Source of the DNA: Oscillospiraceae bacterium
GTDB lineage: Bacteria > Bacillota > Clostridia > Oscillospirales > Acutalibacteraceae
NCBI GenBank assembly: GCA_022508705.1
Contig: JAFLUO010000011.1
Coordinates: 1 to 28,412 of the forward strand
Length of the DNA stretch: 28,412 nt
Reading direction: 5' to 3'
The position numbers were made by a program, and so were the translations under genes. Shown in pieces: positions 7,593 through 14,338 of the stretch (position 1 is its first letter; the number at the start of each line of letters is the position of its first letter). The notes beneath the pieces were generated by a model, which ran no database searches, had not been told where the DNA came from, and saw only the letters and a program-made list of their open reading frames with translations.

Positions 7593-7832
7593 AAGATACT
7601 TTTCTTTTGTTGCAAGACCGCCCCGTATGTGCCGTTCCGATTTATTGATATCAAGTATTTCCCTGACCTGCCTGTAAAGAACGGGATCATATCTTTTAAG
7701 TCGTGACGAAACATCTGTATGTACCGTACTTTTACTTATTCCGAACTGTCTTGCGGCAGAGCGCACGGTAGCCTTATTTTCAACTATATATTCACCTAAA
7801 ACAATTGCTCTTTCCCTTGATGTGTCTATCAT
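7578..7832 (-). CDS. spoIIID: SpoIIID, mother-cell sporulation transcription factor
   Basis: A small DNA-binding regulator that acts in the mother cell during sporulation, repressing part of the sigma-E regulon and preparing the switch to sigma-K. The 84 residues match the family length. The helix-turn-helix is clear at about residues 21-45 (VRSAARQFGISKSTVHTDVS), followed by a basic C-terminal helix (HIRGGLATKEKY) that contacts DNA in the Bacillus protein. A strong AAGGAGGA lies 5 bases before the ATG. It is a single-gene unit with its own sigma-E-type promoter and its own terminator, which fits stage-specific expression. Identification is firm, and it is one of two direct markers in this window that the organism forms spores. 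Confidence 0.96.
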   Translation of the reverse strand: MIDTSRERAIVLGEYIVENKATVRSAARQFGISKSTVHTDVSSRLKRYDPVLYRQVREILDINKSERHIRGGLATKEKYLKAAK

Positions 7833-7857
7833 AATCTTCCTCCTTGTCGGTCAGTAG

Positions 7858-7887
7858 AATATATGACAAGTAAGGGAAAAATATTAC
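7858..7887 (-). promoter_or_regulatory. sigma-E type promoter of spoIIID
   Basis: On the bottom strand GTAATATT (7887-7880), a 14-base spacer and CATATATT (7865-7858) match the known sigma-E pattern (KMATATT, 13-15 bases, CATAYAHT) at every specified position. Transcription would begin about 20 bases before the ATG. The -35 box overlaps the T-tract of the preceding gene's terminator. Confidence 0.8.
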
Positions 7888-7920
7888 AAGACAGAACATA
7901 AATATATATGCTCTGTCTTG
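7878..7920 (-). terminator. terminator of the PHP-ispE-MBOAT-DHHW operon
   Basis: On the bottom strand CAAGACAGAGCATA pairs with TATGTTCTGTCTTG through one G-U pair (14 bp), with a 5-base loop, followed by TAATATTTTT. The pairing is complete only in the bottom-strand RNA, which identifies the direction. Confidence 0.88.
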
Positions 7921-7947
7921 TTGTAGTTTATTTAATTAAATTTTTGT

Positions 7948-9273
7948 TTATAAGGTTGCCTCAAGTTTGTTCATTAGGTTTTCATTTCTTATTGCAGAAA
8001 CGTTATTTATATAAAGAACCGTATCAATATTCTTTTCGAGAACTACCTCAGAAATACTGCCTTTATAATGGCGGTAGTCAATAATATAAATCGTTTCGTA
8101 ATTTTCAACTAAGAACGGCACAAGCGAATTTGCAAAGGACTCTTTAACAATCATAATAGATGAACCGTCTGTAATTTGCGGATTCTTTATTTCAGTATAC
8201 GGATTATCCCCTGCTATAAAGCAACTGTATTTAACCGCCGCAGGATATTTTGTAACATCATTAACTATCGGCCAGGAATGCTTTTGACCGTTAGAATCAA
8301 TATAAAACATATTAGCCGAAGAATTGGGCTTATATGCATATATGGTATCCGGATTTGATTTAAGCTCCGGAATTTTGCCTGTATCATTATAAAAAGTGCC
8401 TAAAAATCCGTCAAACTCTACCTTTTCATATTTGTCAAGAGAATTGGCGGCAATGCCTGCAATGTTTGCAAATTCACAGTATGAGTAGTAAGCGCCGAGC
8501 TGAGTCCAATGATGGTCTGTATTGAAATAAATATACTCGCTTCTGTGGCTCATAAGCGTTTTAAAAATCGGCACCTGAATAATATTATCGCTGAGACCGC
8601 TGTTAATGTAATCAATAGCCTTGCCTTGGTCGGAACTGTTAATATTTCCCATATAATCATCAGGAAGAGTAATTCCTATGCTTGTAGGAACTATCATATC
8701 GTAAACCTTTGCTTTGCCTGACAGCTTTTCCGCCAAAGTGTTCATAGATGAAATATATCTATTTGCCTGCGGTTGACTGAAATTATAATATTCAAACGCC
8801 CTGTTGCCTACCACAAACACAGCTCCGATACTTTGGGAATCACCCTCTGCGTCGATTTTATCATATTTTTCTTCAGTAGGTGGTTCCGTAACAGTAACAT
8901 TTGGGTCATATTCATCGGGAATATCGTCACCCTTTTGAACCTCACCGTGAATTTTAACGGTATCGTCCTTAGTTGACTTTATTCCGTAATAGCTTTGGAA
9001 TTTAGAGTTCAAGGAAATAATGCCTTCCCGCCCGGGGTAGCTGTCGGAATACCAACTGTTAAAGCCGTCAAAAAAGTCACCTGATGTGAGAGAAGCAAAT
9101 GTGATTTTCGGAAACTCTGACAGTTTGCGCTTTTCAGAAATCGACTCTTTCGGTCTTAACGGAATAATCGCACCGATAATCCCAAGTATTGCTATTGTGA
9201 GAGCAAAGGACGCCATTTGATAAAGAACAAATTTACCTTTATTGCTCGGTTTTCTTCTGTTATTTCTTTTCAT
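7948..9273 (-). CDS. DHHW/AlgX-like SGNH-fold acyltransferase partner of MBOAT
   Basis: A 441-residue membrane-anchored extracellular protein, probably the acetyl-transfer partner of the MBOAT protein encoded just upstream. One transmembrane segment lies at about residues 14-38 behind a strongly basic N-terminus, so the bulk faces outside. The family motif DHHW is present at residues 253-256 (NTDHHWTQLGA), and VKESFANSL near residue 380 resembles the serine motif of AlgJ/AlgX/DHHW proteins. Together these suggest an SGNH-like site that moves an acetyl group onto a cell-surface glycan. A proline- and acid-rich linker follows at about residues 115-140. GGAGG precedes the ATG and only 12 bases separate it from the MBOAT gene. 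The acceptor glycan is unknown; no glycosyltransferase is nearby. Confidence 0.88.
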   Translation of the reverse strand: MKRNNRRKPSNKGKFVLYQMASFALTIAILGIIGAIIPLRPKESISEKRKLSEFPKITFASLTSGDFFDGFNSWYSDSYPGREGIISLNSKFQSYYGIKSTKDDTVKIHGEVQKGDDIPDEYDPNVTVTEPPTEEKYDKIDAEGDSQSIGAVFVVGNRAFEYYNFSQPQANRYISSMNTLAEKLSGKAKVYDMIVPTSIGITLPDDYMGNINSSDQGKAIDYINSGLSDNIIQVPIFKTLMSHRSEYIYFNTDHHWTQLGAYYSYCEFANIAGIAANSLDKYEKVEFDGFLGTFYNDTGKIPELKSNPDTIYAYKPNSSANMFYIDSNGQKHSWPIVNDVTKYPAAVKYSCFIAGDNPYTEIKNPQITDGSSIMIVKESFANSLVPFLVENYETIYIIDYRHYKGSISEVVLEKNIDTVLYINNVSAIRNENLMNKLEATL

Positions 9274-9285
9274 ATTTTCCTCCGA

Positions 9286-10734
9286 TTAAAACTGAAAATA
9301 CAAAAACGGATTGTAGCTGCTGCCGACAATATTTATAAGCGAAAGAATTATCAGCGCAGGCGGCAAAGCAACTGATAAAGCGCCGTACAGTAAAGAAAAG
9401 TTTCTTTTTTCGGTATCTTTAAACTTAATCTTCTTTGAAATAAAGGATATAAGCGGCGTGCAGGCAATGATTGCCGCTATAATGAAAATAAGATTGCCCT
9501 TTAAAAGAGTGACTGTCTCAAAATCGTTTGCTGCATTTTTATTAAGGCAGAACATTCCTTTGAGCACCGCAGACATAACCGACATATTCTCAAATTTGAA
9601 AAGCACCCAGCCAAAATATACAATTAAAAGCAAATAGAGATTTGAAATAACGGGAAGCTTTTGAAGAGCTTTTCCGAAGAACAATTTTTCAAGGGCAATA
9701 AACACGAAGAAATAAAGTCCCCAAAGAACATAATTCCAAGATGCTCCGTGCCAAAGTCCCGTAAGCGCCCAAACTACGAACAAATTAAGAATCGTGCGAC
9801 CTTTGCCTTTTCTGCTTCCGCCAAGGGGAAAATAAACGTAATCTCTGAAAAATGTTCCGAGAGAAATGTGCCATCTTCTCCAAAATTCTGAAACAGAACG
9901 GGAAAGATAAGGATAATCGAAATTCTCTTTATATTCAAGTCCTATCATTTTGCCCATGCCGATAGCCATATCAGAGTATGCTGAAAAATCAAGGTAAATC
10001 TGCATTGAGAACATGAGCATTCCAAGCCACAGTGAAGCCGCCGATTTTTTGGACACAATGCTTACGGCTTCTGCCGAATTTATAAGCGAATCCGATACAA
10101 CAAACAGTTCAAAAAGCTTGCCGCACATATTTGCGACTACTGCTTTTTTGGCAAGACCTACGCAAAATCTATTGATTCCTTTGTGAATTGAATTGACATT
10201 GGTTCTTCTTGAAAGAAGCTGAAGCTCAACATCTTTGTACCTTACGATAGGCCCTGCTATGCACTGATGAAAAAGACTTGCATAGAGAAGAACGATTCCG
10301 TATTTCTTTTGTGCTTTGACATCTCCCCTGTAAACGTCAATAACGTAAGAGAGAAGCTGAAAAGTATAAAAAGAAATGCCAATCGGCAGTATGATATTAG
10401 GTATTTTTTCAGGCACGCCGAATATTCCCTGAACATTTTGCAAAGTAAATCCGCCGTATTTAAAAATACCTATTATTCCTAAATTTACTATGCAGGTAAG
10501 AACAAGAATAAGCTTTTTCTTATCTCTGTTTTGCTCAATGAGCAAGGCAAAAAACCAATCACAAAAGGACATAAACAAAAGCAACAAGATATATACGGGC
10601 TCGCCCCAAGCATAAAAAACAAGTGAAAAGACAAGCAAAACCGCATTCTTTTGTTTAATATCTTTTGCGAAAAAATACGCCAGCATGCACAGCGGAAAGA
10701 AAACGCATAAAAAATTAAGGCTCGCAAAAACCAT
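9286..10734 (-). CDS. MBOAT family membrane O-acyltransferase (AlgI-like)
   Basis: A polytopic membrane enzyme of 482 residues that should pass acyl groups, usually acetyl, from a cytoplasmic donor across the membrane to a surface polysaccharide. About 10-12 hydrophobic segments run through the sequence, starting at residue 5. Family motifs are WRRWHISLGTFFRDYVYFPLGG near residue 285 and GLWHGASWNY with the presumed catalytic histidine at residue 329. DltB of teichoic acid D-alanylation is related, but no dltA or dltC is present, and the partner here is a DHHW protein, so polysaccharide O-acetylation is the better guess. The ribosome binding site GGGAG is 11 bases from the ATG, a little far. 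It is the third gene of the operon, 20 bases after ispE. Confidence 0.92.
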   Translation of the reverse strand: MVFASLNFLCVFFPLCMLAYFFAKDIKQKNAVLLVFSLVFYAWGEPVYILLLLFMSFCDWFFALLIEQNRDKKKLILVLTCIVNLGIIGIFKYGGFTLQNVQGIFGVPEKIPNIILPIGISFYTFQLLSYVIDVYRGDVKAQKKYGIVLLYASLFHQCIAGPIVRYKDVELQLLSRRTNVNSIHKGINRFCVGLAKKAVVANMCGKLFELFVVSDSLINSAEAVSIVSKKSAASLWLGMLMFSMQIYLDFSAYSDMAIGMGKMIGLEYKENFDYPYLSRSVSEFWRRWHISLGTFFRDYVYFPLGGSRKGKGRTILNLFVVWALTGLWHGASWNYVLWGLYFFVFIALEKLFFGKALQKLPVISNLYLLLIVYFGWVLFKFENMSVMSAVLKGMFCLNKNAANDFETVTLLKGNLIFIIAAIIACTPLISFISKKIKFKDTEKRNFSLLYGALSVALPPALIILSLINIVGSSYNPFLYFQF

Positions 10735-10754
10735 TTATATACTAACTCCCAAAA

Positions 10755-11618
10755 TTAAAATTCAATTACGCCTTTATCTATCGGAGAACATTTGAATACA
10801 TTTTTATAACTCATTTTAAGCTCATTAAAACACATTTCCGCCTTTTGATTATCGGAAAACAGACCGAAAACAGTAGGTCCGCTTCCGCTCATAAGGCAGG
10901 CGTCTGCGCCGTTTTTGCGCATAATGCTTTTTATGTACGGTCTTTCGGGAACTTCAATCGCCTGTTCAAAAACATTTCCGCACTTTGAACATATCGCTTC
11001 ATAATCGCCCTTTGAAACGGCTTCAAGCATTCCTGCTGTGTCAAGATGGCGAAGTCTCGTAACAGAATCGAGCATTGCGTATGCTTCCTTTGTGGACACA
11101 TCCTGCTCTGGTTTTACGATTATAATTTTACAATCGTTCAAATTCTTTACAGGGGCGATAATGTCACCCGTATTCAAAACAACTGCCGTGCCGCCCGTAA
11201 GACTGAACGGGATATCTGCGCCGACCTTTGAACCGATTTCGCAAAGCTCAAAGTTTGAAAGATTCGTGCCGTATATTTTATTTAAGCAGTAAAGAACTGC
11301 TGCACCGTCAGCGCTGCCCCCTGCTATTCCTGCTGCCATAGGAATATTTTTACCTATTCTTATTGTTATTCCCCTTTGGCTTATCTCCATTGCATCGAAA
11401 AATTTCTCTGCGCACTTGTATGCGATATTAGTTGAGTCTTTGGGCATATCAACGGAATCGGATTCAATGAGGATTTTCCCGACTCCGTTCCTTTGAACGT
11501 CAACCGTGTCGTAAAGGTCAACAGACTGCATTACCATAAACAGACTGTGGTAGCCGTTATCAAGTTTTTTTATCATATCTAACATTAAATTCAATTTTGC
11601 GGCTGCTCTAACTATCAT
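10755..11618 (-). CDS. ispE: IspE, 4-diphosphocytidyl-2-C-methyl-D-erythritol kinase
   Basis: Phosphorylates CDP-methylerythritol in the MEP pathway to isopentenyl diphosphate, the precursor of undecaprenyl carrier lipid and quinones. It is a GHMP kinase: the N-terminal AAAKLNLML substrate motif, the ATP loop PMAAGIAGGSADGAA near residue 95, and the C-terminal LMSGSGPTVFG are all intact. I place the start at ATG 11618 (287 residues), 8 bases after GAGGAG. A TTG at 11624, which overlaps the stop of the preceding gene, is only 2 bases from that site. The gene sits between the PHP phosphatase and MBOAT genes. In many Firmicutes ispE lies near purR, so this placement is less usual. Identity is secure. 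Confidence 0.95.
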   Translation of the reverse strand: MIVRAAAKLNLMLDMIKKLDNGYHSLFMVMQSVDLYDTVDVQRNGVGKILIESDSVDMPKDSTNIAYKCAEKFFDAMEISQRGITIRIGKNIPMAAGIAGGSADGAAVLYCLNKIYGTNLSNFELCEIGSKVGADIPFSLTGGTAVVLNTGDIIAPVKNLNDCKIIIVKPEQDVSTKEAYAMLDSVTRLRHLDTAGMLEAVSKGDYEAICSKCGNVFEQAIEVPERPYIKSIMRKNGADACLMSGSGPTVFGLFSDNQKAEMCFNELKMSYKNVFKCSPIDKGVIEF

Positions 11619-11620
11619 AA

Positions 11621-12445
11621 TCAAATCTCCTCAGTAATGCTAATTTGTACGGGTAAACGGTTTTGAAACAGAGTTATATTGTTAAACCCTGCATCAAAGG
11701 CGGATTTATATGCTTCTGGAATACCCTTGGCTAAATCAGAAACATAATGGGCATCTGAACCTACAGAAACAAATTTACCGCCCAGCTCTTTAAAACGCTT
11801 AACAATATCGGTTTCAGGCTGAAGCTTATTAAGCTTTTGACGAAGCCCTGCCGAATTTATTTCAAGGGCTATATCTTTTTTAGCAATAAGACGCAATATT
11901 TCATCTATCTCTGTTTTATACCCGTTTAAATCGACATTTATTCCCGATGTTGCAAAAAAGTATCTTAAAGGATAGGTCAAATGAGCGAGAACGTCAAAAT
12001 TGCCCCATTCGCACATATTTTTCATTTCAAAAAAATATTCCTTCAAGAATTTATGTACGCCGTCCTCTGTAAATGTCTCCGCATAATATGGGTCAAAGCC
12101 GTTACGAAGATTGTGAATTGAGCCCAGCACCACGTCAAATTTTTGTGAATTTAAAATCCGCTCGGCAATTTCAGACGCAAAATTAGGTTGCCCCAGTTCA
12201 ATACCGTTAAGAACAAGAAATCTTCCGCGAAAGGCAGATTTAACCTTTGCAATTTCAAAAAAAGTCTGAAACACCGCTTTTTCGTGAGCATAGTCATTTA
12301 TACAGCGGTCAACCTCACAATGATCTGTAAAAGCAATGGCTCGCAAATTATTAAACTCTGCTTTTTCACAAATGAATGTAGCCGAATGATTACCGTCATA
12401 AGAATTATCAGTATGAACGTGAAAATCTACGATATGACTATACAT
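11621..12445 (-). CDS. PHP-domain phosphatase, histidinol-phosphatase family
   Basis: A 274-residue metal-dependent phosphoesterase of the PHP superfamily, closest in style to HisK/HisJ histidinol-phosphatases, which remove phosphate from L-histidinol phosphate in histidine synthesis. The metal-binding motifs run in order: DFHVHTDNSYDG (residues 7-18), AFTDHCEVD, GIELGQP, LGSIHN, LAHLTYP and SVGSDAH. All expected histidine and aspartate ligands seem to be present. AGGAG lies 7 bases before the ATG. It is the first gene of a four-gene operon and only two bases separate its stop from the preferred ispE start. No other histidine gene is close, so the substrate may be a different phosphate monoester. 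Family certain, substrate not. Confidence 0.82.
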   Translation of the reverse strand: MYSHIVDFHVHTDNSYDGNHSATFICEKAEFNNLRAIAFTDHCEVDRCINDYAHEKAVFQTFFEIAKVKSAFRGRFLVLNGIELGQPNFASEIAERILNSQKFDVVLGSIHNLRNGFDPYYAETFTEDGVHKFLKEYFFEMKNMCEWGNFDVLAHLTYPLRYFFATSGINVDLNGYKTEIDEILRLIAKKDIALEINSAGLRQKLNKLQPETDIVKRFKELGGKFVSVGSDAHYVSDLAKGIPEAYKSAFDAGFNNITLFQNRLPVQISITEEI

Positions 12446-12492
12446 TTTTGTACTCCTGATTTTAATATTCCTTTAAATTTGATTTTTTTATA

Positions 12493-12521
12493 ATTATATA
12501 ACAGTTATAGTATAAATTCAA
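12493..12521 (-). promoter_or_regulatory. sigma-A promoter of the PHP-ispE-MBOAT-DHHW operon
   Basis: On the bottom strand TTGAAT (12521-12516), exactly 17 bases, then TATAAT (12498-12493). Transcription would begin near 12486, about 40 bases before the PHP gene. Confidence 0.75.
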
Positions 12522-12600
12522 TTGAAATTTATTAAAATCATGCTTAAATTTGATTAAAATTAAGTATTCACATTTCAGATAATTTATGTTAGACTATAAA
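12522..12600 (+). promoter_or_regulatory. probable promoter region of the ACT-UPF0210 pair
   Basis: A promoter must lie here, but no box pair is clearly best. TTGAAA at 12522-12527 with TTAAAT at 12544-12549 (16-base spacer) would abut the divergent -35 box and leave a leader of about 90 bases. TATAAA at 12595-12600 with a weak TTTCAG 16 bases upstream would leave a leader of about 40 bases. Confidence 0.35.
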
Positions 12601-12645
12601 GCAAAAAAGTACGCAACAAGCAGTAATTTACGGAGGTAATTAAAA

Positions 12646-12915
12646 ATGAGAGGTATCATTACCGTTATCGGAAAAGATAAGATCGGCATCTTGGCACAAA
12701 TTTCAGGAATATGCGCCGAATACGGAGTAAACGTTGTTGAGGTTACTCAGTCCATTCTTCAGAATATGTTTTGTATGATTATGCTTATTGAAATTGAAAA
12801 AGCTAATATACCGTTTACGGAATTTGCAGAAAAAGCAAAGAAAATCGGTGAAGAGCAATCACTTGTTGTTCACGTTATGCACGAGGACGTTTTTAACTCA
12901 ATGCACAGAATATAA
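12646..12915 (+). CDS. ACT domain protein (UPF0237)
   Basis: An 89-residue single ACT domain, a small-molecule sensing fold that usually binds amino acids at a dimer interface. The sequence opens RGIITVIGKDKIGILAQIS, the standard first strand and glycine-containing turn, and continues ICAEYGVNVVEVTQSI, typical of UPF0237 and GcvR-like proteins. GGAGGT at 12632-12637 is ideally placed, 8 bases from the ATG. It is followed after 23 bases by the UPF0210 gene, and these two families are commonly found side by side, so it is presumably a regulatory subunit or sensor for the larger protein. The ligand is unknown. Confidence 0.93.
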   Translation: MRGIITVIGKDKIGILAQISGICAEYGVNVVEVTQSILQNMFCMIMLIEIEKANIPFTEFAEKAKKIGEEQSLVVHVMHEDVFNSMHRI

Positions 12916-12938
12916 GTAACACTTGGAGACATAAATTT

Positions 12939-14294
12939 ATGATAAACACAAGAGATATACTTGAAACTATAAACATGATTCAGGAAGAGAATCTTGATAT
13001 ACGCACAATTACTATGGGAATTTCTCTTCTTGACTGTGCAGACAGTGATATAGATAAAGCATGTAATAAAATTTACGATAAAATTTGCAAAAAAGCAGAA
13101 AAGCTTGTAAAAACGGGCGAAGATATTGAAAAAGAATACGGTATTCCGATTATAAATAAAAGAATATCCGTAACACCTATTGCAATGGTTAGCGCCGCAA
13201 GTGGTGGCGATCCTGTTAAATATGCCAAAATTCTTGATAAAGCGGCTAAAGAGGTTGGCGTCAACTTCCTCGGCGGTTATTCTGCACTCGTTCAAAAGGG
13301 TTTTGCCGCAGGTGACGAAAAGCTTATAAGAAGCATTCCCGAAGCTTTGGCAGTAACAGACAGAATTTGTTCCAGCGTTAATATCGGCTCAACTAAGGCC
13401 GGTATAAATATGGATGCAGTAAGGCTTATGGGGCAAATCGTTAAAGAATCGGCAAAGCTTACAAAGGACAAGGGCCTTGTAGGGCCGTCTAAACTCGTTG
13501 TTTTCTGCAATGCGCCCGACGATAACCCCTTTATGGCAGGTGCATTCCACGGTGCAGGCGAGCCTGACTGCGTTATCAATGTAGGAGTTTCAGGTCCGGG
13601 CGTTGTGCGTGCGGCAGTTTCAAAGATACCTGATGCCGACATTACTGAGGTTGCCGATACGGTTAAGAAAACTGCATTTAAAATCACAAGAATGGGTCAG
13701 CTTGTTGCGAAAGAGGCATCAAAAAGACTTGGCGTTCCATTTGGAATTGTTGACCTTTCACTTGCGCCCACGCCAGCAGTAGGCGACTCAGTTGCGCATA
13801 TTCTTGAAGAAATGGGACTTGAACAGTGCGGCGCTTGCGGAACTACCGCCTGTCTTGCTCTTCTTAACGATGCAGTTAAAAAAGGCGGCGTAATGGCATC
13901 TTCACACGTTGGTGGACTTTCAGGCGCGTTTATTCCCGTTTCAGAGGATGCAGGTATGATTGACGCCGCAAGAAACGGTGTTCTCTCTATTGAAAAGCTT
14001 GAAGCTATGACCGCCGTTTGCTCAGTAGGACTTGACATGATTGCAATTCCCGGGGACACTCCCGCAGAAGTAATTGCCGCTATAATTGCAGATGAAGCGG
14101 CAATAGGTATGGTAAACTCTAAAACAACAGCAGTAAGAGTTATTCCTGCGATAGGAAAAAAAGACGGCGAAGAAATTGAATTTGGTGGTCTGTTCGGCGT
14201 ATCTCCCATAATGAAGGTAAGCACAGCCTCACCTGCTAAATTCATTTCAAGAGGCGGAAGAATTCCTGCTCCGCTTCAAAGCCTTAAAAACTAA
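12939..14294 (+). CDS. UPF0210 (PFL) family protein
   Basis: A 451-residue cytoplasmic protein of the UPF0210/PFL family, which has a pyruvate formate-lyase-like fold in a solved structure but no assigned reaction. Family traits include MGISLLDCAD near the N-terminus, ISVTPIAMVSAASGGDPV, GGYSALVQKGF, FHGAGEPDCVINVGVSGPGVV, and near residue 305 CGACGTTACLALLNDAVKKGG with two cysteines. No glycyl-radical motif is visible, so formate-lyase chemistry should not be assumed. The length is normal for the family. GGAG lies before the ATG, and the ACT gene lies immediately upstream in what looks like a two-gene operon ended by a strong terminator. The function is open. Confidence 0.93.
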   Translation: MINTRDILETINMIQEENLDIRTITMGISLLDCADSDIDKACNKIYDKICKKAEKLVKTGEDIEKEYGIPIINKRISVTPIAMVSAASGGDPVKYAKILDKAAKEVGVNFLGGYSALVQKGFAAGDEKLIRSIPEALAVTDRICSSVNIGSTKAGINMDAVRLMGQIVKESAKLTKDKGLVGPSKLVVFCNAPDDNPFMAGAFHGAGEPDCVINVGVSGPGVVRAAVSKIPDADITEVADTVKKTAFKITRMGQLVAKEASKRLGVPFGIVDLSLAPTPAVGDSVAHILEEMGLEQCGACGTTACLALLNDAVKKGGVMASSHVGGLSGAFIPVSEDAGMIDAARNGVLSIEKLEAMTAVCSVGLDMIAIPGDTPAEVIAAIIADEAAIGMVNSKTTAVRVIPAIGKKDGEEIEFGGLFGVSPIMKVSTASPAKFISRGGRIPAPLQSLKN

Positions 14295-14308
14295 CATATA
14301 TAAAATTC

Positions 14309-14336
14309 GAGGGGCGAAAATCGCCCCTCTTGTTTG
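14309..14336. terminator. terminator shared by UPF0210 and spoIVB genes
   Basis: Arms GAGGGGCGA (14309-14317) and TCGCCCCTC (14321-14329) pair perfectly over 9 bp with a 3-base loop. TTGTTTG follows on the top strand and GAATTTTA on the bottom strand, so it can serve the two converging genes. Confidence 0.88.
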
Positions 14337-14338
14337 TG

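Noticed and set aside
9286..10734. MBOAT as DltB of teichoic acid D-alanylation
   Set aside because: No dltA, dltC or dltX partner is present and the downstream gene is a DHHW/AlgX-like protein, which fits O-acetylation of a polysaccharide better.
13697..14245. 182-codon open frame on the strand opposite the UPF0210 gene, and a 131-codon one at 13292-13687
   Set aside because: Both mirror a convincing coding frame, have no ribosome binding site, and their serine/proline-rich composition is what the antisense of this codon usage gives.
12646..14294. Pyruvate formate-lyase activity for the UPF0210 protein
   Set aside because: The family label refers to fold only; no glycyl-radical motif is visible and no activating radical-SAM enzyme is nearby.
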